Translations under genes and position numbers: made by a program
In this document: piece after piece, positions 55,634 through 64,000 of the stretch
Layout of the letters: every line of letters starts with the position of its first letter
Numbering within the stretch: the stretch's first letter is position 1
NCBI RefSeq assembly: GCF_902459705.1
Contig: NZ_CABPRU010000004.1
Location: 62,001 to 126,000 of the forward strand
Length of the DNA: 64,000 nucleotides
Direction of reading: 5' to 3'
Origin: Pandoraea terrigena
GTDB lineage: Bacteria; Pseudomonadota; Gammaproteobacteria; Burkholderiales; Burkholderiaceae
Notes under the pieces: generated by a model
Seen by the model: only the letters and a program-made list of their open reading frames with translations
Told to the model about the DNA's origin: nothing
The model's database searches: none

Positions 55634-58057
55634 TCAATAGTCGCCGCGCTCGCGCGTGATGCGCATGGCGTGACTGGCGTTCAGTGCTTCCTGGTGGCGC
55701 TCGCTCGGTCGCTCGCGCGCCACGCGCATCACATCCGGATTCACGCGAATGCGACGCATGACGTTCGCCAGATGTACGCGGTCGCTCACCTGGATGAGGA
55801 ATCGTAGCGTTGCCGACTCGTCCGGCACCACCTCATCCATGCCGATGTGCACGATGTTCGCGTCCGACGCCGTAATGTCGGCCGCCACCCGCGAAAACAC
55901 GCCGCGGTTGTGACGCACGAGCACCTTGATGCCCACGTCGAACAGACGTCCCGGCTGCGCCGCCCAGGCCACGTCGATCCAGCGGGTCCGGTCCTTGCGG
56001 TGGATACGGTGCGCGACCGGGCAATCGGTCGTATGGATCGCCATGCCCATCCCGATGCCGATATACCCCATGATCGCGTCGCCGGGAATGGGGCGGCAGC
56101 ACGCCGAGAACTGCACCGACATGCCTTCCGTGCCGGTGATGAGCACTGGCGGCCCGACCGTCTCGTCGCCCATACGCGGAGAATCCGAATCGTCCGGGCT
56201 ATCGGTATCGTTCTCGCTTTCCTTGCCCGACGAGAGCACGGCGAGGCGCTTGGCCATGACCGCCGCGACACGGCGCCCCAGGCCGATGTCGGCAAAGATG
56301 TCCTCCTGGTCCTTGTTGCCCGTCCACTGTGCGAGCTTGTCCCAGATCTCCGGCGAGATTTCGCTCATCGTCAGGCCGTAGCCCTTGAGCGCTTGCTCCA
56401 CCAGCCGCTCGCCCAGTTGCACCGATTCGGCAAAGCGCATCGTCTTGAGGTAGTGACGAATCGCCGAGCGCGCCTTGCCCGTGCGCACGAAGCCGAGCCA
56501 GACCGGGTTTGGCTTCGAATACGGCGCCGTGATGACTTCCACGATATCGCCGTTCTTCAGTTCGGTGCGCAGTGGCAGCAGTTCGTTGTTGATCTTGACG
56601 GCGACACACTGGTTGCCCAGGTCGCTGTGGACCGAATAGGCGAAGTCGAGCGCCGTGGCACCGCGCGGCAGTGCCATGATGCGCGCCTTCGGGGTGAAGA
56701 CATAGACGGCGTCGGGGAACAGGTCGATCTTGACGTGTTCGAGGAATTCGGTCGAATCGCCGGTCTCGCTCTGGATGTCGAGCAGCGATTGCAGCCACTG
56801 ATGCGCGTGCTTCTGCACATCGTTCATGTCCGCGCCACCGTTTTTGTACAGCCAGTGCGCGGCCACGCCCGCTTCCGCAATTTCATGCATGCGGCGCGTG
56901 CGGATCTGGAATTCGATCGGGGTACCGAAGGGGCCGACGAGCGTCGTATGCAGCGACTGGTAGCCGTTGACCTTCGGGATCGCAATGTAGTCCTTGAACT
57001 TGCCCGGCACCGGCTTGTAGAGCGCGTGCAACACGCCGAGCGCCAGATAACACTGCGCATTGGACTCGACGACGACACGGAAGCCGTACACGTCGAGCAC
57101 CTGCGAGAACGACAGTTGCTTCTCCTGCATCTTGTTGTAGATGCTGAAGAGCGTTTTCTCGCGGCCGAAGACGTCGGCACTCACCCCGCCCTCCGTGAGC
57201 GCCTTCTCGACGGCGTCGAGAATCCTGCCGACCACTTCGCGCCGGTTGCCGCGCGCGGCCTTCACGGCCTTGTCGAGCACGGCGTAGCGACGCGGATGGT
57301 AATTCGCGAAGCTCAGATCCTGCAGCTCGCGGTAGGTATTGTTCAGGCCCAGGCGGTGGGCGATGGGCGCGTAGATGTCGAGCGTCTCGCGCGCCACGCG
57401 GCGTTGCTTCTCCGTCGACGTGACGCCCAGCGTGCGCATGTTGTGCAGCCGGTCGGCGAGCTTGACGAGAATGACGCGAACGTCGCGTGCCATCGCCAGG
57501 AGCATCTTGCGAAAGCTCTCGGCCTGCGCCTCTTCGCGGCTGCGAAACTCCATCTTGTCGAGTTTCGACAGGCCGTCGACCAGTTCCGCGACCTTCGGGC
57601 CGAATCGCTCGGCGAGTTCAGCCTTGGTCACGCCCTGGTCTTCCATCACGTCGTGCAACAAGGCGGCCATGATCGATTGCGCGTCGAGCTTCCACTCGGC
57701 ACAGATCTCGGCAACAGCGACGGGATGGGTTATGTAGGGTTGTCCGCTCTGGCGATACTGGCCCAGGTGGGACTCATCGCTGAACTGGAAGGCTTCCTTG
57801 ATTTGCGCGAGATCGTTTTCCTTGAGGTATTCCCCAAGCATGCCCTTCAGACGGGCGATCGAAACGACCTCATGCTTGCGCGGCTGCTCGGGCGTCGCCG
57901 TCGGACCGAACAGGTGCCGATACGACTGCTCCAGCAGCGCGTCTATGTACTGTCGCGTGGCGCTCTCGCCCTTTTTCTTTTTGCGCTCGGGCTTGGGTTC
58001 CCCCGCTTTGGGTTCATCCGCAGCGATGGACGCGACCGGTGATTTCGCATGACTCAT
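55634..58057 (-). CDS. spoT: Bifunctional (p)ppGpp synthetase/hydrolase
   Basis: An 807-residue Rel/SpoT enzyme. The hydrolase domain is intact, with HDVMED at 135-140; the synthetase domain has GKFKDYIAIPKVNGYQSLHT. TGS (LPRGATALDFAYSVHSDLGN), helical, zinc-finger-like and ACT domains follow, the last ending in VHLANVMRRIRVNPDVMRV. Both activities should be present, as in SpoT or Rel. An N-terminal Lys/Glu-rich extension of about 60 residues accounts for its length over E. coli SpoT (702). It follows rpoZ by 60 bp. Confidence 0.98.
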   Translation of the reverse strand: MSHAKSPVASIAADEPKAGEPKPERKKKKGESATRQYIDALLEQSYRHLFGPTATPEQPRKHEVVSIARLKGMLGEYLKENDLAQIKEAFQFSDESHLGQYRQSGQPYITHPVAVAEICAEWKLDAQSIMAALLHDVMEDQGVTKAELAERFGPKVAELVDGLSKLDKMEFRSREEAQAESFRKMLLAMARDVRVILVKLADRLHNMRTLGVTSTEKQRRVARETLDIYAPIAHRLGLNNTYRELQDLSFANYHPRRYAVLDKAVKAARGNRREVVGRILDAVEKALTEGGVSADVFGREKTLFSIYNKMQEKQLSFSQVLDVYGFRVVVESNAQCYLALGVLHALYKPVPGKFKDYIAIPKVNGYQSLHTTLVGPFGTPIEFQIRTRRMHEIAEAGVAAHWLYKNGGADMNDVQKHAHQWLQSLLDIQSETGDSTEFLEHVKIDLFPDAVYVFTPKARIMALPRGATALDFAYSVHSDLGNQCVAVKINNELLPLRTELKNGDIVEVITAPYSKPNPVWLGFVRTGKARSAIRHYLKTMRFAESVQLGERLVEQALKGYGLTMSEISPEIWDKLAQWTGNKDQEDIFADIGLGRRVAAVMAKRLAVLSSGKESENDTDSPDDSDSPRMGDETVGPPVLITGTEGMSVQFSACCRPIPGDAIMGYIGIGMGMAIHTTDCPVAHRIHRKDRTRWIDVAWAAQPGRLFDVGIKVLVRHNRGVFSRVAADITASDANIVHIGMDEVVPDESATLRFLIQVSDRVHLANVMRRIRVNPDVMRVARERPSERHQEALNASHAMRITRERGDY

Positions 58058-58117
58058 ACGTGTACCTGCATTGTCGAGCGGCCCGGAACGTCACATCGCA
58101 TCAGTGCTGCCTCCCGA

Positions 58118-58324
58118 TCAGAGCGGCACTTTCTTGAGCATCTCGACACCCACCTGACCCGCTGCGATTTCGCGCAGCGCGATGACGGTCGGCTTGTCTT
58201 TGTTGTTCTCGAGCTTCGGCGTGTGGCCTTGCGCCAGTTGGCGGGCGCGATAAGTCGCGGCGAGCGCCAGCTCAAAGCGATTGGGGATGCGTTTCAGGCA
58301 GTCTTCAACGGTAATTCGGGCCAT
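58118..58324 (-). CDS. rpoZ: RNA polymerase omega subunit
   Basis: A 68-residue subunit that helps assemble RNA polymerase. The sequence begins [23 protein letters not shown] and has YRARQLAQG, both diagnostic. It lies between gmk and spoT, as in many proteobacteria. The start after AAGGAG-like sequence is preferred to an upstream in-frame Met. Confidence 0.98.
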   Translation of the reverse strand: MARITVEDCLKRIPNRFELALAATYRARQLAQGHTPKLENNKDKPTVIALREIAAGQVGVEMLKKVPL

Positions 58325-58414
58325 AAGGAGTTTCCTTCTTGATATGAAGCGTATTCTATCGCAGCCGAGGCACGCTCGCGCAAAACGCAAGTGCGACCGG
58401 GGATTGCGAGGGTG

Positions 58415-59092
58415 TCAGGCGTGATCGTTCGGCGAGTGGATGTCCAGGTCGGTGAACAAGGTTCTGTGCCGCGCATACTGCGAGGCGAAGCGCAAACGCA
58501 CAGCGGTGAACACGGATTGGAGTTGATCGAGCGCGCGCTGGAATTCGTCGTTGATGATGATGAAATCCGCGTCAGGCGCGTGGGCGATCTCGCCACCGGC
58601 TGCCAACAGGCGACGTGCGATGACGTTGGGCTCGTCCGTTCCGCGCTTCTTCAGACGCTCTTCGAGCGCCGCGATGGACGGCGGCAAGATGAAGATCCCG
58701 ACAGCGTTCGAGAAGCGCTTGCGCACCTGCTGTGCGCCCTGCCAGTCGATTTCCAGCAATACGTCACGGCCTTCGCGCATCTGGTCTTCGATCCACACGC
58801 GCGACGTACCGTAATAGTTGCCGTGCACTTCGGCGCTTTCCAGGAACTCGCCGTTCTTCCGGCTCGCCAGAAACTGCTCGACCGAAATGAAGTGGTAATG
58901 CACGCCCTCCTCTTCGTTCGGACGCGGCGCACGCGTGGTGCTGGAGATCGACAGGCAAATGTCGGCGTCCTGCGCGAGCAATGCGTTGACGAGCGTGGAC
59001 TTGCCCGCCCCCGAGGGGGCGACCACCATGAACAGATTGCCGGGATACTCGGCGTGCAGGGTAGCTTGCGGGATTTGCGATGGCACGGACAT
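58415..59092 (-). CDS. gmk: Guanylate kinase
   Basis: A 225-residue enzyme that phosphorylates GMP to GDP. Walker A is APSGAGKST; the GMP-binding part includes [20 protein letters not shown] and VHGNYYGTS. The C-terminus (to NDHA) is a few residues longer than in E. coli. It starts 5 bp after yicC. Confidence 0.98.
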   Translation of the reverse strand: MSVPSQIPQATLHAEYPGNLFMVVAPSGAGKSTLVNALLAQDADICLSISSTTRAPRPNEEEGVHYHFISVEQFLASRKNGEFLESAEVHGNYYGTSRVWIEDQMREGRDVLLEIDWQGAQQVRKRFSNAVGIFILPPSIAALEERLKKRGTDEPNVIARRLLAAGGEIAHAPDADFIIINDEFQRALDQLQSVFTAVRLRFASQYARHRTLFTDLDIHSPNDHA

Positions 59093-59097
59093 GCGAC

Positions 59098-60027
59098 TTA
59101 CTCCAGATTCTGCACTTGCTCTCGCATCTGCTCGATGTACAGCTTGAGCGCCATCGAGGCATCGGCGAGTTCCTTCGAGGCGGCCTTCGAGCCGAGCGTG
59201 TTCGCTTCGCGATTGAGCTCCTGCATCATGAAGTCCAGCCGTTTGCCCACCAGCCCCCCCTTGTCGAGGATATGGCGGGTTTCCTTCAGGTGGGCGTCGA
59301 GTCGCGTGAGTTCTTCCGCGACGTCGATGCGCACGCCATAAATCGTCACTTCCTGGCGAATGCGCTCGGCGATTTCGTCCTTGCTGGGCGCGGCCGTCCC
59401 TTCCGGTACCACGAGACCCAGCGCCTCCATCAGCCGATCGACGATCTTCTGTTGATGACGCGAGATCAGCTCCGGCACCATCGGCTGCAGGCCCGTGAGG
59501 ATCTTCTCCATATACTCGATGCGCTCGATGAGACTTGCCTTGAGTTGCGCGCCCTCGCGCTTGCGCACATCGACGAGGTCGCTGATCGCCGCACGTCCGG
59601 CGTCGATCACGGCATCACGCAGCGCGTCGGCCGTCACCGACGCTTCGCCGAGCACGCCCGGCCAACGCAGGATCTCACCGGTGCGCATGCGCTCGGCGTC
59701 GGGGAAACACGCGAGCACTTGCTGTTCAAGCGCGGCGAGCTGGTTGACGGCATCCAGATTGAGGGCACCGTTCGTGCCGCTCTCGGGTCGCTGCACGTTG
59801 ATGCGGATGTCGACCTTGCCGCGCGAGAGCTTGCCGGTGAGCGCTTCGCGCAGCACCGGTTCGCAGGCCCGCGCCTCTTCGGGCATGCGGAATGCCAGAT
59901 CGAGGAAGCGCGAATTGACCGTGCGCAATTCGACCGACACGCTCGCGCCCGCGGCGCCATCGGCATGCGCAATGTCGCGCGTGACGCTGGCGTAGCCGGT
60001 CATACTGAAAATATTGTTGTCTTTCAT
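59098..60027 (-). CDS. yicC: YicC family endoribonuclease
   Basis: A 309-residue YicC protein, recently shown in E. coli to be an RNase acting on small RNAs. It begins [15 protein letters not shown] and has [20 protein letters not shown]; the C-terminus includes [35 protein letters not shown], all family hallmarks. Starts one and two Met away are alternatives (60045 and 60003). First gene of the yicC-gmk-rpoZ-spoT unit, divergent from rph. Confidence 0.95.
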   Translation of the reverse strand: MKDNNIFSMTGYASVTRDIAHADGAAGASVSVELRTVNSRFLDLAFRMPEEARACEPVLREALTGKLSRGKVDIRINVQRPESGTNGALNLDAVNQLAALEQQVLACFPDAERMRTGEILRWPGVLGEASVTADALRDAVIDAGRAAISDLVDVRKREGAQLKASLIERIEYMEKILTGLQPMVPELISRHQQKIVDRLMEALGLVVPEGTAAPSKDEIAERIRQEVTIYGVRIDVAEELTRLDAHLKETRHILDKGGLVGKRLDFMMQELNREANTLGSKAASKELADASMALKLYIEQMREQVQNLE

Positions 60028-60237
60028 CGGGGTGACCGGTACCACAGCCTCGTGACGGTTTTATCGCAAGGCGATGCATACCGGATTCGCATGCATGGAT
60101 GAATTGCGATTATCGCATTTTCCGGCACTGCGCTCCCGAATCGGCCTGGCGACGCCGTGCGGCGCCGCCAGGCCTGCGGCGTTTAGCGATACCATTCGGG
60201 TATTGCCGCACAAACTCACCTTGCAGGACATTCACTC

Positions 60238-60966
60238 ATGACGCAAATTCCCCGCCCGGACGGCCGTGCGCACGACGCACTGCGCCCCGTGCGCATCACC
60301 CGCCAATACACCCGCTACGCCGAAGGTTCGGTGCTGATCGAATGTGGCGACACCAAGGTCATCTGCACCGCCAGCGTGGAAGAGAAGGTCCCGGGCTTCC
60401 TGCGCGATTCCGGCCAGGGTTGGCTGACGGCCGAGTACGGCATGCTGCCGCGCGCCACGCACACCCGGAGCGATCGTGAGGCGGCCCGCGGCAAGCAAAG
60501 CGGACGCACGCAGGAAATCCAGCGCCTGATCGGCCGCTCACTGCGCGCCGTGTTCGACCTCGAAGCGTTCGGCCCGCGCACAATCCAGATCGATTGCGAC
60601 GTCATCCAGGCTGACGGCGGCACGCGTTGCGCCTCGATTACCGGTGCGTTCGTCGCCGCCCACGATGCGGTCTCGAAGCTGCTCGCCGAAGGCAAACTTC
60701 AAACGTCTCCCATTCGCGCGCACGTTGCCGCTGTCTCCGTCGGGCTGTATCAGGGCACCCCGGTGCTCGATCTGAACTACGTCGAAGATTCCGCGTGCGA
60801 CACGGACATGAACGTCATCATGACGAGCGAAGGCGGTTTCGTGGAAATCCAGGGCACGGCCGAGGGCGCGCCGTTCACGCGGACGCAAAGCAACGTGCTG
60901 CTCGATCTGGCCGACGCCGGCATTCGTCAGTTGATCGACGCCCAGAAGCGCGCGCTCGGAGTCTGA
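60238..60966 (+). CDS. rph: Ribonuclease PH
   Basis: A 242-residue phosphorolytic 3'-exonuclease that trims tRNA. It begins [32 protein letters not shown] and contains [33 protein letters not shown] and [20 protein letters not shown], the family motifs. Full length, unlike the frameshifted E. coli K-12 copy. First of rph-rdgB-hemW. Confidence 0.98.
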   Translation: MTQIPRPDGRAHDALRPVRITRQYTRYAEGSVLIECGDTKVICTASVEEKVPGFLRDSGQGWLTAEYGMLPRATHTRSDREAARGKQSGRTQEIQRLIGRSLRAVFDLEAFGPRTIQIDCDVIQADGGTRCASITGAFVAAHDAVSKLLAEGKLQTSPIRAHVAAVSVGLYQGTPVLDLNYVEDSACDTDMNVIMTSEGGFVEIQGTAEGAPFTRTQSNVLLDLADAGIRQLIDAQKRALGV

Positions 60967-60974
60967 GGATGGCC

Positions 60975-61586
60975 ATGCAGAAGATCGTGCTGGCATCAAA
61001 CAACCCGGGCAAGCTGCGCGAGTTCGCGTCGTTGTTCGAGCCGCTCGGCATCGAGCTGGTGCCGCAGGGGATGCTTGGCGTGTCCGAAGCGGACGAGCCC
61101 CACGTGACCTTCATCGAGAACGCCCTGGCGAAGGCGCGTCACGCGTCGGCCGCGACGGGGCTGCCGGCGCTGGCGGACGACTCTGGCCTGTGCGTGCCGG
61201 TCCTCGGCGGCGCGCCGGGCGTGTATTCCGCGCGCTACGCGGCACGCGCCGGACGCGAGAAATCGGATGCCGCGAACAACCGTCACTTGATCGAGCAACT
61301 CGCGCGGCACGCCGACACCCCAGGCTATCGCAACGCCTACTACTTCGCCGCGCTCGCGCTGGTGCGTCACGCCGAAGATCCGCAGCCGATCATTGCCGAA
61401 GGACGTTGGGATGGCGAGATCGTCGACACACCACGCGGCGCGCATGGCTTTGGCTACGATCCGCACTTCCTCATCCGAGCGTTGAATCAGACCGCGGCCG
61501 AACTCGATCCCGCCGTGAAGAATGCGCACAGCCATCGGGCGCGCGCGCTGCGCGTGCTGTTGGAAAAGCTGGGCCGGGAGGCGTGA
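60975..61586 (+). CDS. rdgB: XTP/dITP pyrophosphatase
   Basis: A 203-residue house-cleaning enzyme that hydrolyses dITP, XTP and related nucleotides. It begins MQKIVLASNNPGKLREFASLF and has TFIENALAKARHAS, LADDSGLCVPVLGGAPGVYSARYA and HGFGYDPHF. The start is chosen because GAGG lies six bases upstream; ATG at 60969 is the alternative. It follows rph by 8 bp. Confidence 0.97.
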   Translation: MQKIVLASNNPGKLREFASLFEPLGIELVPQGMLGVSEADEPHVTFIENALAKARHASAATGLPALADDSGLCVPVLGGAPGVYSARYAARAGREKSDAANNRHLIEQLARHADTPGYRNAYYFAALALVRHAEDPQPIIAEGRWDGEIVDTPRGAHGFGYDPHFLIRALNQTAAELDPAVKNAHSHRARALRVLLEKLGREA

Positions 61587-61591
61587 ACGGC

Positions 61592-62812
61592 ATGAGTCAA
61601 TCCGAGATGCCCGTGCAGAACTTCCTGCGGCCCGGCAAGATCAGCTTGCCGGCGCTGCCGCCGATGTCGTTGTACGTTCACTTTCCGTGGTGCGTGCGCA
61701 AGTGCCCGTATTGCGATTTCAACTCGCACGAGTGGCGGGGCGACGGCGGCGCGCAAGCGTTCCCCGAGCAGGCCTATCTCGACGCCTTGCGCCACGACCT
61801 GGAGCAGGCGTTGCCGCTGGTGTGGGGGCGCCCCGTGCACACCGTGTTCATCGGAGGCGGCACGCCAAGCTTGTTGTCGGCCGGTGGCCTGGACCGTCTG
61901 CTCTCGGATTTGCGTGCGCTGCTGCCGCTCGACGCCGACGCCGAAATCACCATGGAAGCGAACCCCGGCACGTTCGAGGCGGACAAGTTCCGTAGCTTCC
62001 GCGCGAGCGGCATCAATCGGTTGTCGATCGGCATCCAGAGCTTCAACAGCGCGCATCTGAAGGCCCTCGGACGCATTCACGATGGTGACGAAGCGCGTCA
62101 TGCCATCGAGATTGCCCAGGCGAACTTCGACAACTTCAACCTCGATCTGATGTTCGCGTTGCCGAACCAGACCTTGGCGCAGTGTCAGCACGATGTCGAG
62201 ACGGCGCTGTCGTTCGCACCGCCGCACTTGTCGCTGTACCACCTCACGCTTGAGCCGAACACGCAGTTCCACAAATATCCGCCCACCGTGCCCGACGACG
62301 ACACCGCAGCCGACATGCAGGACTGGATTGCCGAGCGCACCGCGCTGGCGGGGTATGGACACTACGAGGTGTCGGCTTATGCGCAGCCGCACCGTCGAGC
62401 CAAGCACAACATGAATTACTGGGAGTTTGGCGACTATCTGGGGATCGGCGCGGGCGCGCACAGCAAGATTTCGTTCCCTCACCGGGTGCTGCGGCAGGTG
62501 CGGCACAAGCATCCGCAGCGCTTCATGGAAGCGGCCGCGGCGGGCAACGCGGTTCAGGAGGAACACGAGGTCGAGGCGCGCGATTTGCCGTTCGAGTTCA
62601 TGCTGAACGCCTTGCGGCTGACCGAAGGCGTGAAGAGCGAGCTGTTCGCCGATCGCACCGGGTTGCCGATGGCACGGCTTGCCAAGGCGTTGGCGGCGGG
62701 TGTCGAGAAGGGGTTGCTCGTCGACGATCCGCAGCGCATTGCGCCGACCGAATTGGGGCAGCGCTTTCTCAACGACCTTCAGGGAATGTTTCTCGAGCGC
62801 GACGCAAAGTGA
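61592..62812 (+). CDS. hemW: Radical SAM haem chaperone HemW
   Basis: A 406-residue radical SAM protein of the HemN/HemW group. The [4Fe-4S] cysteines are C34, C38 and C41 in YVHFPWCVRKCPYCDF, followed by the GGGTPSLLS and EANPGTFE motifs. It lacks the N-terminal CNxC-type features of true HemN coproporphyrinogen dehydrogenases, so the haem-chaperone assignment is preferred. It follows rdgB by 5 bp; linkage with rph-rdgB is widespread. Confidence 0.94.
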   Translation: MSQSEMPVQNFLRPGKISLPALPPMSLYVHFPWCVRKCPYCDFNSHEWRGDGGAQAFPEQAYLDALRHDLEQALPLVWGRPVHTVFIGGGTPSLLSAGGLDRLLSDLRALLPLDADAEITMEANPGTFEADKFRSFRASGINRLSIGIQSFNSAHLKALGRIHDGDEARHAIEIAQANFDNFNLDLMFALPNQTLAQCQHDVETALSFAPPHLSLYHLTLEPNTQFHKYPPTVPDDDTAADMQDWIAERTALAGYGHYEVSAYAQPHRRAKHNMNYWEFGDYLGIGAGAHSKISFPHRVLRQVRHKHPQRFMEAAAAGNAVQEEHEVEARDLPFEFMLNALRLTEGVKSELFADRTGLPMARLAKALAAGVEKGLLVDDPQRIAPTELGQRFLNDLQGMFLERDAK

Positions 62813-62830
62813 CGACCTGACGCCGCCGCG

Positions 62831-64000
62831 TTACCCCAGCACCGTGCCCATTTCACGCAGCGCCTTGCGGATGATCTTGCCGGTGACGGTCATCGGCAAT
62901 TCCGGCAAGAACACGACCTTGCGCGGGTACTCGTGCGCGGCGAGTCGGGTTTTGACGAAATCCTGGATTTCCTTGGCCAGCGCGTCGGACGGCGCGTACC
63001 CTTCGCGCAGCACCACGAAGGCCTTCACGATTTCCGTGCGGAGGTCATCCGGCTCACCGATGACGGCGGCGAACTGCACCGACGGATGTCGGATCAAGCA
63101 GTCTTCGATAGGCCCGGGGCCGATGCGGTAGCCGGCACTGGTAATCACATCGTCCGAGCGCCCGGTGAACGTGATGTACCCCTGCGCGTCGACGAATCCC
63201 GAGTCCCCCGTAAGCAGGAAGTCGCCGCGATACTTCTCCATCGTGGCGTCGGGGTTATGCCAGTAACCGAGGAACATGACCGGGTTGGGTCTTGCGATGG
63301 CGATGTTGCCGACGGCACCCACCGGGAGCGGCGTGCCTTCGTCGTCGACGATGGTCACGCCATGACCACGAACGGCGCGTCCGATGGCGCCGGGCAGCGC
63401 CGGAAATTCCGTGGCGCAAGACGAGACGACCATATTGCACTCCGTCTGCCCGTAGAACTCGTTGATGTCGACGCCGAGGTGCTCGCGCCCCCAGGCCAGC
63501 AGTTCGGGGCCGAGCGACTCACCGCCGCTGGCGACCGAGCGAAGTTGCAACGGCCAGTGTTCGCGTGGCGATGCAACGGTGCGCAGCATCTTGAGCGCGG
63601 TGGGCGGCAGGAAAGTGTTGCGCACGCCGTGTCGAGCCATCAGGTCGAATGCGGCGACGGGATCGAATTTCTCGAAGCGTCGCGAGAGCACGGGCACGCC
63701 GTGGTGCAGCGCGGGCAGCAGAACGTCAAGCAGTCCGCCGATCCAGGCCCAGTCGGCGGGTGTCCAGATCAGGTCGCCGTCTTGCGGAAAGCCATTGTGC
63801 GACGTCTCCACGCCGGGCAGGTGGCCGAGCAGCACCCGGTGCGCGTGCAGTGCGCCCTTGGGTTTGCCGGTGGTGCCAGACGTGTAGATGATGAGCGCGG
63901 GGGCGTCGGCGCGGGTCTTGACGGGTTCGAAATGCGTATCACGCGAAGCGATGGCGGGCCAGAGCGCGAGCAGGCCGTCTTCGGCGACGCCCCAGTCCTG
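62831..64000 (-). CDS. Acyl-CoA synthetase (AMP-binding), 5' end outside window
   Basis: At least 389 residues of a ligase that activates an acid as acyl-AMP. The frame stays open to the window edge. The nucleotide-binding segment IIYTSGTTGKPKGALHAHR lies between 63840 and 63900; later motifs are EFYGQTECN and FLLTGDSGFVDAQGYITFTGRSDDVI, and the C-terminal PMTVTGKIIRKALRE. The segment resembles acetyl/propionyl- or medium-chain acyl-CoA synthetases. Chain length cannot be decided. Convergent with hemW. Confidence 0.95.
   Translation of the reverse strand, partial: QDWGVAEDGLLALWPAIASRDTHFEPVKTRADAPALIIYTSGTTGKPKGALHAHRVLLGHLPGVETSHNGFPQDGDLIWTPADWAWIGGLLDVLLPALHHGVPVLSRRFEKFDPVAAFDLMARHGVRNTFLPPTALKMLRTVASPREHWPLQLRSVASGGESLGPELLAWGREHLGVDINEFYGQTECNMVVSSCATEFPALPGAIGRAVRGHGVTIVDDEGTPLPVGAVGNIAIARPNPVMFLGYWHNPDATMEKYRGDFLLTGDSGFVDAQGYITFTGRSDDVITSAGYRIGPGPIEDCLIRHPSVQFAAVIGEPDDLRTEIVKAFVVLREGYAPSDALAKEIQDFVKTRLAAHEYPRKVVFLPELPMTVTGKIIRKALREMGTVLG

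Noticed and set aside
55847-58042. 731-codon plus-strand frame opposite spoT
   Set aside because: Antisense shadow of spoT with typical shadow composition.

Overview
The window is a 64 kb stretch of GC-rich chromosome with tightly packed genes on both strands. Several gene orders point to a betaproteobacterium of the Burkholderiales, most likely Burkholderiaceae such as Pandoraea or a relative: ilvB-ilvN-ilvC followed by psd-pssA and leuA, the pair rpsO-pnp, and yicC-gmk-rpoZ-spoT divergent from rph-rdgB-hemW. I see no phage, transposase, integrase or CRISPR array. Genus is inferred from gene content; no 16S rRNA gene is present.

Layout. 0.3-8 kb: a small ACT-like protein, a MerR regulator with an MFS transporter, mtfA, rpmE2, a GT39 glycosyltransferase and a MATE exporter. 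8-8.8 kb: four tRNAs (two Asp, Glu, Ala) on the minus strand. 8.9-22.2 kb: mostly minus-strand core genes (pnp, rpsO, a periplasmic binding protein, leuA, kbp, pssA, psd, ilvC, ilvN, ilvB) with clear terminators and promoters. 22.7-26.3 kb: a sigma factor overlapping a one-pass membrane protein, followed by a protein with three LTxxQ motifs, an RDD protein and a lipase. 26.4-29.1 kb: a metallophosphoesterase, a glycosyltransferase and diacylglycerol kinase behind a candidate Pho box, which together look like a lipid-remodelling module. 29.2-32.7 kb: TetR-LOG, DUF2062, DUF924 and alaX. 33.1-34.5 kb: a SycD/LcrH-type type III secretion chaperone with an unrecognised partner and no secretion apparatus nearby. 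34.5-39 kb: truncated haemoglobin, a large FtsX-like permease, DUF4126, and gdx under a guanidine-II riboswitch.

39.2-47.7 kb holds the complete potassium pump locus kdpFABC-kdpDE. A second 30-residue membrane peptide lies upstream of kdpF, and a KdpE site closely resembles that of E. coli. 48-54.8 kb: an amino-acid binding protein, a cupin-kinase pair, a thioredoxin-TPR chaperone (cnoX), a CPA2 antiporter with a split universal-stress domain, and pirin. 55-64 kb: greB, spoT, rpoZ, gmk, yicC, rph, rdgB, hemW and the 3' part of an acyl-CoA synthetase cut by the window edge.

Potassium handling recurs (kdp, kbp, the CPA2 antiporter). Branched-chain amino acid and phosphatidylethanolamine synthesis sit together. 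The best candidates for something undescribed are the orphan chaperone-partner pair, the Pho-box lipid module, the sigma/LTxxQ locus and the extra kdp peptide.
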